From positions 4,841,967-4,905,966 of the forward strand of contig NC_133917.1 in NCBI RefSeq assembly GCF_964199755.1: a stretch of 64,000 nucleotides of DNA. The letters are read 5' to 3'. Source of the stretch: Larus michahellis. Lineage: Eukaryota; Chordata; Aves; Charadriiformes; Laridae. The translations under genes and the position numbers were made by a program. Shown one piece after another: positions 33,061 to 44,099 of this stretch. Positions within the stretch are counted from its first letter, which is position 1. Each line of letters begins with the position of its first letter. A model generated the notes under the pieces. It ran no database searches, was not told the origin of the DNA, and was given only the letters and a program-made list of their open reading frames with translations.

Positions 33061-36000
33061 TACCCATATATACAGGTTTTATTATTTTTTTTTTTAAACA
33101 CACATTCCCCCCATGCGTTTTCAGGAATTTTTGGTCTGTGAACTACCTCTTTTAAGGGGAACCCCATGTGACACACACACTGCCCCCCCACAAAAAGGGT
33201 CTTGTTTTGACTTAGAAATACCATCCAGAGTACAACTACAACCTGCCATTTTAAAAAAAAAAACAACACAAACATTACACCCTACACAAAGCAGCCTTAA
33301 CATGTTTGAGATGCAGTCTGCTTCACTACTGCTGAAGAGCCCCTCCCACATAGCTCTGCTCATCCCCCCCCAAAAAAAACCACTAATTAAAGAGCTGCCC
33401 ACACCACCTGCTGATGGCTACTTGATGGGAGTTGACTGTACCACCTTTGCCTCAACAGTCTCGTTAGATCAACATATTAACCATAGACTCTTTTGCTGTT
33501 CCACCTACCCCTGACTCTACATGACCGGGCAGAGCAGCTCCGAGCCAAACACACACAAGCACAGCCCAACACTACACAGAACACTACAAACAATGCCTCT
33601 CACCGATGAGAGAAAACTCTCAGCAAGAAGGATGACACCCTGACATAAGTGACTGTCAGGCAAGAAGACCTGTGGGCCCACAACGGTGACATAAGAAGGC
33701 TCTAGGGAAAGCCCACGAAATGAGTACAACGTAATGGCCCTGGACAACGAGTGACTCCCAAACTGAGAAGATGTATGCGCAGGATGCCTGGCTTCAAGAC
33801 CTAAGAACTTAAGGATGCAGGAAAGAAGTCCCAGTCACTGAAAACGGGTGGCTAGAGAACAGAGCTGCTCCCGCAGCCAGGAACAATGCTGCAAATGGGG
33901 ACCGTCCAGAAACTTCTGAGATGCAAGAATGATCCATGCTTTAAGCTTATAACGCAAGAAAAGCGGCACCCAACTGGGGCAATGCCAATGAGTACAGGCA
34001 TTCAAGATTCTAGGGATGGTGCCTGAAGTACAGGCTGTGCTCCTCAAGTGTAAAGAGGACATCGAGACGCAAGGAAGGTTTAAGACACAGAAGACAGACC
34101 ACACAAACAACACAAAAGACACAGGCTGGAACTGCCCTGCCTGGCTCATGCTAGCATTCTGCTGAAGACTAACCAGCTCCCTTTAACTGCCTAAAGTGGG
34201 CTGCTCCAGGACAGCCCTCTGCCCTTCTCTAACTTTAAGATGGCTCCCTGAAACTCCCAAACTTCTCCCCTCCTCCCAAACCCTCCCCAGCCCTGGTCAC
34301 TCAACTTAGCTTTCAAAGGGCTGGGGGTCTTACATCCCATGTCAACGGAAAAAAAAAAAAAAACAACACATCAACTGTCTGGGACATTCCTGTAGTCACC
34401 ACATTCCTCTTCATCATCAGCAATTAAAGAAAACCAAACAGTGACAGAAAGAAGTTTCAGAGAGGTCAGTGCCAACCTCTTCCACAATTTCCCCTTCCTC
34501 AAAAGCACAATGGGATTCCACTCACCTGCTCATTCCAGAGTCAGACACTGTGGCCATCATTGCTTAAGATACCAAGAAAGAAAATTACTGTTGCACATGT
34601 GAGAAGTCACCAGCCCCAAGCTCCTCCTCGCTACTGCCTCACCTCACCTCTGACACTCATCCACTTCCAAGATGGCTCACAGGGCACCTGCAAAACCAGA
34701 AGGTAAATACTTAACCAAGTTGACATATAATACTTCGCTATTAGACACCATGCGGCCCACAACCGCCTCACCTTCTCAGCCTGCTCATCAGCATGCGGCT
34801 TAGTCCCTCTGAGCCTGAGACCTGCACCTGAAAAAAAAAAAAGAGCCAACCAAAAGGCATATGCTAAGATACTGCCCGAAACCTCAGCCTGCCCACAGCC
34901 ATTCCTGTCTCCTACTTCTTTACCCTGGCCTCTTGCCCACCTGCCCTCCATGGTTTTGGGCTGCCACTTTGAGGCTTACAGACCATCTGTAAAACAGATG
35001 CAAAGGACACTTAAAACTCTACCTACAATATAACATCTGAGAAGAACTGCTGCTTCAGCCCACTAGTCATTGCTCACCTTGCCCGAGTCATGTCCAGTGA
35101 CAATATCCTGCTTTACTCATCACTTCACACCTTCAAAATTAAAAAAACACACACACCACACCACCAAGCCGTAATATAGTCACATAGCCACCAGTCACAT
35201 CTTCCCTCCAGCACCATGCACTGACCCACCTTCTTACGGGATCCCGCTTGCCTCCTCCATCACTCTTTGGTGCACATCTTATCCCTCTGCATCTGAAAAA
35301 ATTAGTAAACAAGTCACCCAGATGCTGATCAGTAGCTGAGCAATTCCAGGGGTCTTGTTTCCATTTAGGAATACCATCTAGGCTCCAATTACAGCCTGCC
35401 ACTAAAAAAAATTTGACGCAACATTAATCCCCACACATACAAGCCTTAACACCTTCAATCTGCTTCACTACTGCCAAACAGGCCTTCCCAGAAGGCTCCA
35501 ATCATCTCCATAAACCACTATGGGAATGACTGTCCCTGACGATGGCTGCTTGATCCCAGATGACTGTACAACCTTTGGCTAAACAGTCTTGGCATATCAA
35601 CATATTACCCATAGACTCTTATTGCTGTTCCACTTACCCCTGACTCTACACCCCCAGGCAGGGCAGCTCCATGCCAAACACACCCGCCTGCAGCCCAGCA
35701 CCACACAGCACTGTAGACAATGTGACTCCAAGATGAGACAAAACTCTCCACAAGAATGACTTTCAGACAAGAGACACTGTTAGGAAAGAAGATCTACAGG
35801 GCCGCAGCGTTGACGTGAGGAGGCTCCATCGCAAAGCCATAAAAGAGTCAAATGTAATGGCCCATTACAAGAAGGTCCTGTCAAAACTGAGATGACGTAT
35901 GTGCAGGAAGCCTGGCTTTGAGACCTGAGAAAATAAGGATGCAGGGAAGAAACCCCAGTCTGTAAAAGTAGATGGTTCCTCTTCACCTGCAAGAGACTAG

Positions 36001-36530
36001 AACAGACCAGACCCTGTTGACACCCAAATCCAAATGCAAAACCACTATGACAAAGACTGATGAACCTGCCTCGTTTTCCTAGCCAACCCCAGGGCCAAAA
36101 CTTTAGAAACCCCTTCTTTTCTCCTCAACTGTCAGAGAAGGAACCTCACTTTTTTGTGACAGCTCCCATCCTGTATTTGCAACCCTGAACCCCCTGCATC
36201 AGCCACTCCTCAGGAGCTGCTCTTCTGAGCCATGGCCTGCATTCAGCAGGCACCTCCTATCTTCTGTCTTCCCACACACTCTGGACTCTGCTAGAGACAC
36301 ACAAAATAAGTAATGCCCTGACACAATCTATGAGGGGCCTGCTGCAAGCTGCAAAAACTCTAGGGACACAGCAGCACTCTTTGGGAAAGGTGATGAGCCA
36401 TGCCATACCCTGAATGACACTATGCCTTACATCCCTGCTGCTTTCTTGGGAAATGCTAAAATGCCATATGCAGATACATACAGAATGCTCACCCTAACCC
36501 CTACAAGATAATCTCATCATCAACCCAGTT
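33060..36530. repeat. Recurrent segment, copies 4 and 5 (exon-bearing part)
   Basis: Two partial copies, with the hairpin text GATGAGAGAAAACTCTCAGC at 33605 and a weaker one at 35735. Exon-like pieces at 34827-34772 (donor GTGAGG) and 35292-35230. The terminal-exon-like piece near 34430 has an early stop, and the 48-base piece near 36440 has a lost donor, so this copy looks decayed. Confidence 0.65.
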
Positions 36531-36555
36531 AAGAGAAACAATACCAGCAACTTAC

Positions 36556-36643
36556 ACAGCATACTGCAAAACTGGTGAAAAAAAAAAAACAAACACAGTT
36601 CCACCTTCAATAGAGTCAGGAATTCTAGGAAAACGCAACACTC
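36556..36643 (-). other. Small exon-like segment, copy 4 (start codon lost)
   Basis: Acceptor TTTATTCTAG, donor CTGT|GTAAGT. The ATG of the other copies is GTG here and the 12-base T run shifts the frame relative to them. Confidence 0.45.
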
Positions 36644-36814
36644 CTAGAATAAAGAAAAGCATACTACTAAACCCTCTGGGCACCCCCTAAACACTCATTA
36701 CAAAGTTACTGACCTGTAAAAAGAGAGACAAAATAGCAGCATATGAGCCAACTTTCTACTATACAGGCGGCTGGATGTTTACTAATCCTAATTATCTTAA
36801 CTCAGCCTTCTTAC

Positions 36815-37044
36815 CTCTGTCTCTCTAAATGCCCAAACACACCTGCCCAAACACACCTGCCCAAACACACCTGCCCAAACACACCTGCCCAAACACACCT
36901 GCCCAAACACACCTGCCCAAACACACCTGCCCAAACAGCTGAGCCTGCCCCAAAGCTGCAGCCAAGTGAAGGACCAGCAGAGCACCGACCCCAGAGGAAC
37001 CCAGCAGCAGAATGAGCTCCTGAGCCCAGCCTGTGGCTCATATA
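36815..37044 (-). promoter_or_regulatory. TATA promoter and first-exon-like segment, copy 3
   Basis: Minus-strand GGGGTATATGAGCC as TATA, then a candidate first exon ending GAGAGACAGAG with donor GTAAGAAG. The exon has been expanded by a 14-bp tandem array. Confidence 0.5.
36831..36938. repeat. 14-bp tandem array (7 full units plus one partial)
   Basis: GCCCAAACACACCT repeated without mismatch, last unit partial. On the minus strand each unit reads AGGTGTGTTTGGGC, placing a CAG|GTGTGT splice-like word in every unit. Copies 1 and 2 of the segment lack the array. Confidence 0.95.
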
Positions 37045-37467
37045 CCCCGGGCCCCGACCACCGCCCTTCCCACTATCCCCTGGGCAACGGGCGGGGCCAA
37101 TCTCCCAGAAGACATAAAGACGGCCACAGGAGCTGCAGCTGCTTTTTCTCCTGTTTTAAGTTCCCAACAGGCAGGGCACCACCCCTTTTTACTTCCATTT
37201 GGGACTCACCTCTGGTGATTCTCTTAGTGCTTTTGTTTGAGTTCTGTCTAGTTGTTGCTCTGGAGAAGAAAATTCTGCAGGGGTCGCTTTATTTTTGCGA
37301 TCTTCAGATGTTTTTGTGGTTAACTGTTAATCGTGTTTTACGGTTTTGGAAGAGTGCTGGAAGCATATGATTTCCAGAAGACTGATGAGCATTTCCGGGT
37401 TTCTGGAGGACTAAAGTGCCATAGAGACACCGGTCGGAGGACTGAGGGGGCACTTCTGGGGTCCTGG

Positions 37468-38068
37468 AATCATAGAATAGAATCATAGAATTGTTGAGGT
37501 TGGAAGGGACCTTTAAGATCATCGAGTCCAACCTTTAGCCTACCCTGACAAGAGCCACTTCTAAACCATGTCCCTCAGTGCCCCATCTACTCTTTTTTTA
37601 AACACCTCCAGAGATGGTGAATCCACCACCTCCCTGGGCAGCCTATTCCAATGTTTAATAACCCTTTCAGTGAAAAAATGTCTCCTAATATCTAATCTAA
37701 ACCTCCCCTGATGTAACTTGAACCCGTTTCCCCTCGTCCTATCACTTGTCACCAGGGAAAAGAGGTCAGCCCCCATCTCTCTACAACCTCCTTTCAGGTA
37801 GTTGTAGAGGGTGATAAGGTCTCCCCTCAGCCTCCTCTTTTCCAGGCTAAACAACCCCAGCTCCCTCAGTCGTTCTTCATAAGGTTTGTCCTCCAGGCCC
37901 CTCACCAGCTTTGTAGCCCTTCTCTGGACACGCTCCAACACCTCAATGTCCCTCTTGTAGCGAGGGGCCCAAAACTGAACGCAGTACTCGAGGTGGGGCC
38001 TCACCAGTGCCGAGTACAGGGGGATGATCACTTCCCTAGTCCGGCTCACCACACTATTCCTGATACAG
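37468..38068 (-). repeat. CR1 LINE fragment
   Basis: Minus strand codes the C-terminus of CR1 ORF2 almost intact ([20 protein letters not shown], then [40 protein letters not shown]) and ends in CATAGAAT repeats at 37468. 5'-truncated. It interrupts the recurrent segment between GGGGTCCTGG and TTTGGAGGACC; the copy at 11.9-12.0 kb has no insertion there. Younger than the CR1 at 5.4 kb. Confidence 0.95.
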
Positions 38069-39260
38069 GAACCTTTGGAGGACCAAAGGGCCATGGAGAC
38101 GCGCGTCGGAGGACTGAGGGGGCACTTCCGGAGTCCTGGAGGACCGCGGGGCCATGGAGATGGACACCAGGAAAACTGACGGGCACTGACGGGGCGGCGG
38201 GAACACATAAGAGCCGATACTGGCGCACCGACAGCCGCTCTCGAGGCCGGGCGGGGGGCACCGATGCCGCTCCAGGTGGCGCGGAGCTCGCCGGAGTCCT
38301 GGCGGTCCTGGTTCGCCCTGCGGCTGCCGCTCTCTCGAGACCGTCGCCGGACCGGCCTCCGCGAAACCGCGCCTGCGCCCGAGCTGCCGCACTAACCCGC
38401 AGCGCTGACGGGGGCCAAGGCGGGCCGGGGGCGTGGCCAGGGAGAGCGGGAGACGGGGCCAGGGCGCATGCGCGGCTCCCCATCTGCAGGACCAGCCTTC
38501 AGCCGCAGGGCGGCAGCACCCCCTTAATTATCCTGGTCTCAGAACTCATTAGGGTGATGAGCGGTGACCGCTCTCAGCCCGCTTTGGTCCAGCCAGGGAT
38601 CAGCTCTACCTTCCCTGCGTTCGCAGCCCAGGCAGCGACAGCCGGCGCCTCTGCACCAAAAACCTGCGGAACAGAGGTTTTCCCCCCAGAATGAGCCCCA
38701 GGGACGCTGCATTGCTCTGCGCAGGGCACCTGGGCTGGGCTGGGGGCGGGTTGACAGCAGCTGGATCTCTGATGGAGATGGGGGAGGGAGGCTGGTGCCT
38801 TATCCACAATATAAGAATTGGTGATTTTGGCTTTCCTGCATTAAACTTTTTTTATTTTTTCCTTTCTGGCTGCACAAATCCATATATAGCCCGGACATTG
38901 ACACTCATGCATCTGTTTACACATTATATATATTTAGGGAATTTATATTATCTGTTTATGCTTATATAGAAAATCTGCTTAGACTTATGTATTAACACTT
39001 ATGATACAGAATATCTATTTAGACTGTCTGCTTACACATCTATTTTGACACTAATATCTCTTTATAAATACATTTTTGTAAGTATTTTTATATTCTATGA
39101 TCTTTTATATAACACAGAAGCACAGAATCATGGAATCCTTAGAGACAGAGGTTTTTATTTTGAATTTATTTTATATACATAAATTATTTCTCAATATATA
39201 TATTTCTCCTATATAAATGAGAGATTGTTCTCTATTTCAATGCCTCATGCCCATAGTTAC
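38069..39260. repeat. Recurrent segment, promoter end, copy 2
   Basis: Continues the match to 11.9-12.96 kb: CpG core with NRF1-type site, ATTAGGGTGATGAGCGG, an AT-rich tail with TCTGCTTAGACTTATGTATT and TTTTATATAACACAGA. Also matches 44.1-44.96 kb. Confidence 0.8.
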
Positions 39261-40358
39261 AGGTTTTCACATTTTTTAATGCATTCCAAGAATTTTCAGA
39301 CCTTTTGTGGCTGTGACCTAGCTCTTCTGGGAGACCCTCATGTAACCCCCCCATCCCCCACTCACCTGCTCCTCCGCTGCATCATCACTGCCCCAATGAC
39401 ATTGGGGTACCCCAAATGACATCACCACCCCCTGAGACGCACACAGACAGCCTTCTATTCACCCCCAAAAAAGGCCCAAAATGACCAGACCCAGGGCTGG
39501 CCCCTTCCCCTCAGGGGGGCTCCGCCACCGGCTGCAAACCTGGGCTGGGGCATCTCTCAAGCAGCACGAGATGCCTACAGTGGGGCACCTGGAAAACAAA
39601 AATTCCCAATTATAACTCAGCATCTTAAGAAATAGCCTGGAAGAGAGCAGAGGAATTCCCTCAGACTGAAGTTCGGGACAGTAGCTGAGCTACAGGAGGA
39701 TTCTGGGGAAACAGCACAGCCTGCAAACGCCAGCGCCATCCAAACTCTTGAAGTCTGGATTAAGTCTAATTGCTACAATTTTGAACACGTTCTTAGCGTA
39801 ACAGTAAACCTTCTCGCTGGTGTCGGGAAAGGCCCTGTCCTTTCCCTTTTGGTGAAAAGGTGTGCATTACATTTATATACACCAAATAAAAATACTTACA
39901 CTATAGGAGTATTTGACTTTCCTCTGTCACTAATTTCACTTGCACAGCTGTGAATTGACACCACAACACTATCTCTCTCCAAAATACATAGTTATAATTG
40001 GACTACAATGTTTTTTGTGTGCTACACAAGGAGGAGGGACATCTGGCCAGCGGCACTGCCTGAGAGAGATGCCACTGGGCTGCCGAGGAAACGCACCACT
40101 GAAAGCCAGACAGAAATAAAAGTACCTCAGAGCACGCCATCTAAATATCGGGGGGAAAAAAACTCATTACATTCAGTTGCCTCTTTTTAAAGCTTTAGAG
40201 CAAATACCTTCCTCCATGTCCGAGGCACCTTGTGGCACTTCATCTCCCTTTCCCTCTCTCTTGTCCCATCAGAGTCCCTGTCAGCCTCTGCTCCACAGCT
40301 CCTTTATCCTTCTCTCCGCCATTCAGGGGGTCCCTGCTCAGTTCAGTTCCTCTCTCTC
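39260..40358. other. Duplicated spacer; no supported gene
   Basis: 39845-40190 matches 45235-45590 (GGACATCTGGCCAGCGGCAC, TGAAAGCCAGACAGAAATAA). 39260-39400 resembles 33110-33180. The rest is unclassified; no coding exon beyond the one at 40438-40359. Confidence 0.5.
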
Positions 40359-40439
40359 TCACTCAGTCATCTCTCCTTTGCCGAGATGCTCCATCGGGCT
40401 CCAGCAGCCCCAGAGGATGTGGCAGGAGCTGGTGTCCCC

Positions 40440-42110
40440 TGGGAGGGGGAAGCGGGTGTAATGGGGGTCCCAGAGGGTCCCAGTGGGATGTAGGGGGTAC
40501 CAGGGAGTCCCAGAGGGCTCTGGAGGGTCCTGGAGGGGGTGTGGGAAGGTCCCAGAGGGGCACTGAGGGAATGTGAGTGTTCACAGAAGGCTCCAGGGAG
40601 CGCTGGGGGAACGAGGCGTCCTGGGAGGCTCCAGGGAGTCCCAGAGGGCCCTGGGGTGTCCTGGGGGGGATGGGAGGGTCCCAGGGGGAATGAGGGGGGG
40701 GTCCCAGAAGGCTCCAGGGTGCGCTGGGGGAACATGAGGCGTCCCGGGGAGTCCTGGAGGGCCCTGGGGGCGCTCTCACGGGGTGTAGGGGGGGGTCCCA
40801 GGAGGATGTGGCCAGTACCAGCAGGGGCTCCAGGGGGTGCCAGAGGGCTCTGGGGTGTCCTGGGGGGCTCCAGAGGACTGTGGAAGATCCTGGGGGGGGT
40901 GTGGGAGGGTCCCAGGGGGCTCCAGAGGGTCCCAGGGGATCCCAGATGGCTCTAACAGGGCTCTCCGGCGGTGTGGGGCATACCGTGGAGGGCTCCAGGG
41001 GGTCCCTGTGGGACCTGGGGAGGTCCCAGGAGGGTCCAAGGGGGCTCTGGGGTGTTCTGGGGGTGTGTGCATGGGTCCCAGGAGGAATGTGGGAGGGTCC
41101 CAGGGTGCTCCAGGGAGTCACAGGGGCAAATGTGGGGGGTTCCTACGGGGTCCTGGAGGGCTATGGGGTGGTCCCAGGAGGGTCTCAGGGGAATGTGGGG
41201 GGTCCCAAGAGGGTCCCAGAGAGTCCTGGCAGAAGACAAAGGGTCCCAGGGGGTCCTGGAGGGCTCTGAGGGGCTCTCATGCGGTTGGGGGGGGAGGTCA
41301 CAGAAGGGTCCCAGGGGGATGTGGTGGGTACCGGGGGGAGGAGGGGGGGTCCAGTGGGTCCCAGAGGGCTCTGGGGGACTCTAGGGCATCCTGGAGGGGA
41401 GTCACGGAGTCCCGGAGGGCTCCAGGGGGTCCTGGAGGGCTCAGAGGGGTCCCAGAAGTCTCCAGGAAGTCCTGGGGGGAATATGAGGGGTCCCAGGAGG
41501 CCCTGGGGGGCTCTCAGGAGGATCTCACAGAGATGTGGGGGTTACTAGGGGGAGCTCCCAGAAGGCTCTGGGGTGTCCGGGGGGGGGCTCAGGGAGGTCC
41601 TGAAGGGGGTGTGGGAGTGTCCCAGAAGGCTCCAGGGGGTCCCAGGGGTCCTGGAGGCCTCTTAGGGTCTCTCAGGAGATAGGGGGGTGGTCCCAGGAGA
41701 GTCCCAGGAGGATGTGGGGGGCACTGGGAGAAAGCTCCAGGGGGTCCCAGAGGACTCTCGGGTTTCCTGGGGGGCTCCAGGGGGATCTGTGGGGTCCTAG
41801 AGGGCCTGTGGGAGAGTCCTAGAGGGGCCCTGGGGGGAACATCAGGGGTCCCAGAAGGCTCCAGGGAATCCTGAGGGAACATGAGGGGTCCCAGACAATC
41901 CCAGAGGGGTCCTGGGAGAACATGAAGGGTCGCAGGGCATCCTGCAGAGCTCTCGGCTGGGATGGTGGATCCCGGAAGATTCCAGGGGGTCCCAGGGGGA
42001 TCCTGGGGGGTTTGGGGGATCCCAGAGAGTATCAGAGAGCTCTGGGGGGGTCCCAGGAAAACATGAGGGTGTCCCAGGCTGTCTCAGAGGGCTCCAGGGG
42101 GGGTCCCAGT
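40440..42110. repeat. G-rich minisatellite in intron 2 of unrecognised gene
   Basis: Imperfect units of about 35-45 bases built from GGTCCCAGAGGGCTC, TGGGGTGTCCTGGGG and AGGAGGATGTGGGG. Open frames of several hundred codons on both strands are repeat shadows. Confidence 0.9.
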
Positions 42111-42120
42111 GTCCCCATAC

Positions 42121-42305
42121 CTGTGACGTGGACGGCGACAGCACAGGCCCCCAGGGAATAGCTGGTGTGGAGGAGGCAGTCCCCACTGGGGCGAAAACAT
42201 GGCGGTGATGGGGGACACTCCCTTGGAGCCGAAGACAATGACCTTGGAGGAGTTGCTGAGTCCCTCGCAGACCCACAGGTATAGGTCATTGTAGGGGTCC
42301 TCGTC
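42121..42305 (-). other. Exon 2 of the unrecognised gene
   Basis: Best-supported exon of this gene: ordinary codon composition in a repeat-rich setting. The frame switches at the CGCCCCAGTGGGG stretch near 42195; dropping one base there makes the exon end in phase 1, exactly what exon 3 needs. Confidence 0.5.
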
Positions 42306-42319
42306 CTGCAGGACGGGAC

Positions 42320-43200
42320 ACGGTGGGGGGAGTGGACATGGGGACCCCCAAATGCCAGGGGATGCCTCAACCCTCCCCTCCCACCCCCAGCCCCCCTCCA
42401 ACCCCCCATGACCCCTCAGCCCATCCCCATCTCCCTCTCACAGTCCCTCTCCAACTCAGGGCACACTTCAGGCCACAGCACCGCCCCAGACTCAGGGCTC
42501 CCCGGACTCTCCCCCACCCCCCAGCTCAGGGCTCCCCTCACGCCCCCACCACCACCATGGCCCCCACAGGGCTCCCTTCAGCCCCTCATGCCCCCTGTCT
42601 AGCCCCCTTCAGTGCCACCTTCTCAGAGTCCCCCGTTTGCCCCCATCACCTCTCAGGACCCCCCTCCCCATCGCCTGGGCCCCTTCAGCACCCCCATTCC
42701 CCCAGCTCCCCTCAAGCCCCCCCCTCACCCCTCAGGGCCCTCTCGGCTCCCCTGATCTCCCTCAGCCCCCTCATTCCCCCCAAAGCTTCCCCCCGAAGAG
42801 TTCCATCAGACCCCCATCACCCCTCAGTCCCCCTCGGTGTCCCCTCAGGACCCGCCAGCCCCTCTCGAGGCCTCCCCATTACCCTCAGGACCCTCCCCCC
42901 CCCAGCCACCCCCCAGGGCCATTTCAGCCCCCCGCTCCCGCTCAGGACCCCCGTTCCCCCCTCAGCTTCCCTCAGAGACCCCTCAGCCACCCCTCAGCTC
43001 TCCCGTTCCACCTCAGGGCCCCCGTGCACCGCACCGCCCCCCCCTCAGCTCCCTCCACCACCCCTCGGGGCCCCCACAGCCCCCCCGTTGCCCCCAGCCT
43101 CCCTCAAGTCCCACCCTCAACCCCCCCCAGGCCCCTTCGGGATCCCCTCAGCGCCCCCCATCACCCCTCGGGGCCCTCTCAGGCCCCCCGCCGTCCCCCG
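42320..43200. repeat. C-rich low-complexity intron 1
   Basis: CCCCTCAG-rich text (CCCCCTCAGCTCCC and variants), loosely periodic. A shorter copy lies at 46570-46720. Confidence 0.7.
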
Positions 43201-43369
43201 CTCACCTTGACGCGGTCCAGATGCCTCACGACGCGCTCGAGGCGGGCCCGACCCGACGGAGCACCCGCCCGCTGGGTCCCACTTTCCCCCTGAGCCGCCA
43301 CGCGCCCTCTTCCACCCGGCCGCCATTTTCCCGCAGCCCCCTCCGCTTCCGGAGCGGCCCGGCCCACTG

Positions 43370-43615
43370 CCGACGGCCCATTGGCCGCTCCGCTCACAGG
43401 CAGCTCAGCTCCAGTGGCCCTTCGCCGCCGTCAGTCCCCACCGCGCCCCGCCCCAGCGAGGGGATCCGGCCAATCGAAGTAGAGGCGAGGTAGCCTGACC
43501 AATGGGAGCGCGGCACCCGCGTTGTGATTGGCCTCTTCTCCCGCGCATGCGCTCTAGAGCGGATGCCATGGTGAGGACGCTCCGGCGGGGGCCGGGGCCG
43601 TTGCCATGGCGACGG
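43370..43615. promoter_or_regulatory. CpG bidirectional promoter with CCAAT, NRF1 and X-box motifs
   Basis: Between exon 1 of the minus-strand gene and a possible plus-strand start. Contains four CCAAT-box words (near 43378, 43470, 43499, 43527), the NRF1 palindrome GCGCATGCGC at 43543-43552, and an RFX-type X-box GTTGCCATGGCGAC at 43600-43613. On the plus strand GCCATG (43568-43570) is directly followed by GTGAGG, the layout of a first exon ending at its start codon. Confidence 0.45.
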
Positions 43616-44099
43616 GGCCTTGCAGCCGGGCATGATGGGGGGCGATTCACGAAAACGTGGCTTTTTCTTCTTAAAAACTGTAGAGATTTGTATGCGAAAG
43701 CCCAGAATAAGCCTGGCACACTGCCCGCCCCCGCGCAGCGCTCCCTGGGGTCCGGAGCTTCGAGGGCCGACGGGGCTCCCGCAGCTTGGGGGCAGCGGCC
43801 GCTGCGGCTGCGTATAGGCCAGCGTCTGCGGGGGCGACACGGCGGTGGCGGGTGGCACGGACGGGGGTGTGATCGGGGAGACTCCAGGGGAGCTCTGGCG
43901 AGTTGGGGAGGCTCCCGGCGTCTGCGCCCGAGGGCTGTCCGCCTTCTTCCCCGCTTGCCGCCCGTCCGCTCTCGGGTAAATCCCCGGGCTGCCCGGACCC
44001 GGCTCGCTTCCGGCGCCCCGGCAGCCTGCCGCAGTGGGCAGTTTGAATCTTCCCGCCTCGACAGCCCCGGGCGGCCACCGGGCAGGAGACACCCCCACC

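Larger units (their letters stand above)
40359..43326 (-). pseudogene. Unrecognised three-exon gene, two apparent frameshifts
   Basis: Three exons with canonical sites: 43326-43206 (ATG in AAAATGGCGG, donor AAG|GTGAGC), 42305-42121 (acceptor GTCCTGCAG, donor CAG|GTATGG) and 40438-40359 (acceptor CCTCCCAG, stop TGA). The coding text is convincing in pieces: LERVVRHLDRVK joined to DEDPYNDLYLWVCEGLSNSS and KVIVFGSKGVSP, then SGDCLLHTSYSLGACAVAV, then GDTSSCHILWGCWSPMEHLG. Exon 1 (121 bases) and exon 2 (185 bases) each hold one base more than their phases allow, so the frame breaks once in each. This could be gene decay or base-calling error in C/G runs. I do not recognise the family. A CpG promoter lies just upstream. 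Confidence 0.45.

Noticed and set aside
38574-38807. Minus-strand ORF shared by the 38-kb and 44-kb segment copies
   Set aside because: Conserved because the duplication is recent; the 12-kb copy is frameshifted and no splice sites or start context support it.
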